Program-made: the position numbers and the translations under genes
Assembly (NCBI GenBank): GCA_937873665.1
Contig: CALMYW010000377.1
Coordinates: forward strand, 1-16,139
Direction: 5' to 3'
Origin: an uncultured Sphingorhabdus sp.
GTDB taxonomy: Bacteria; Pseudomonadota; Alphaproteobacteria; Sphingomonadales; Sphingomonadaceae
DNA length: 16,139 bases
The notes under the pieces: model-generated
Told to the model about the DNA's origin: nothing
What the model saw: the letters and a program-made list of their open reading frames with translations, nothing else
The model's database searches: none
Part shown: in pieces, positions 16,138-16,139 of the stretch
How the letters are laid out: each line of letters begins with the position of its first letter
Numbering within the stretch: the stretch's first letter is position 1

Positions 16138-16139
16138 TA

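Noticed and set aside
1..16139. CRISPR arrays, tRNA or rRNA genes, insertion-sequence ends, attachment-site repeats
   Set aside because: I saw no regularly spaced repeats, cloverleaf sequence, transposase gene or paired terminal repeats on either strand.

Overview
The window is GC-rich accessory DNA (about 60 % GC in conserved gene parts, with sharply AT-richer patches). It looks like part of an integrative element or defence island from a beta- or gammaproteobacterium. The organism call is an inference. It rests on the codon composition, on a C-terminal piece resembling replication proteins of integrative conjugative elements (STY4528-like), and on a compact tyrosine integrase of the kind carried by such elements.

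Layout. (1) 1-1976, plus strand: the C-terminal part of an element-type replication protein that runs off the left edge. A 12-bp stem-loop follows, then about 550 bases with no convincing protein gene but several good inverted repeats. Next comes a 287-residue tyrosine integrase with all six expected catalytic residues. (2) 1961-16139, minus strand: one long, tightly packed operon reading right to left. It starts at a recognisable promoter at the right edge. Gene order is Fic AMP-transferase-type protein, PLD-nuclease/SNF2-helicase fusion, Eco57I/PglX-like adenine DNA methyltransferase, PD-(D/E)XK nuclease (HamA-like), Ski2-like DEAH helicase (HamB-like), RecF/SMC-like AAA ATPase, and the first ~26 codons of an AlbA_2 (Schlafen-type) protein. 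That last gene is cut off at the 3' end of the integrase. Most gene pairs overlap by 1-19 bases and the only gap is 9 bases, so the genes are very probably co-transcribed and translationally coupled.

How the genes may work together. The PLD-helicase, methyltransferase and ATPase match the description of helicase-methylase-ATPase (Hma-type) defence loci, while the nuclease/Ski2-helicase pair looks like Hachiman (HamA/HamB). Methylation would mark self DNA. The helicases would engage or remodel foreign or damaged DNA, and the PLD and PD-(D/E)XK domains would cut it. Fic could add a toxin-like or regulatory AMPylation layer. No BREX (PglZ, BrxC, BrxL), DISARM (DUF1998 DrmB), type I HsdS or CRISPR components are present. 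The combination is the most interesting content of the window. Its function is inferred from domains only.

The truncated last gene and the abrupt change of strand and gene type at about 1977-1990 suggest that the operon was cut by a recombination event that placed the integrase segment next to it. The AT-rich patches inside the methyltransferase recognition region and the ATPase middle region suggest exchange of specificity modules.
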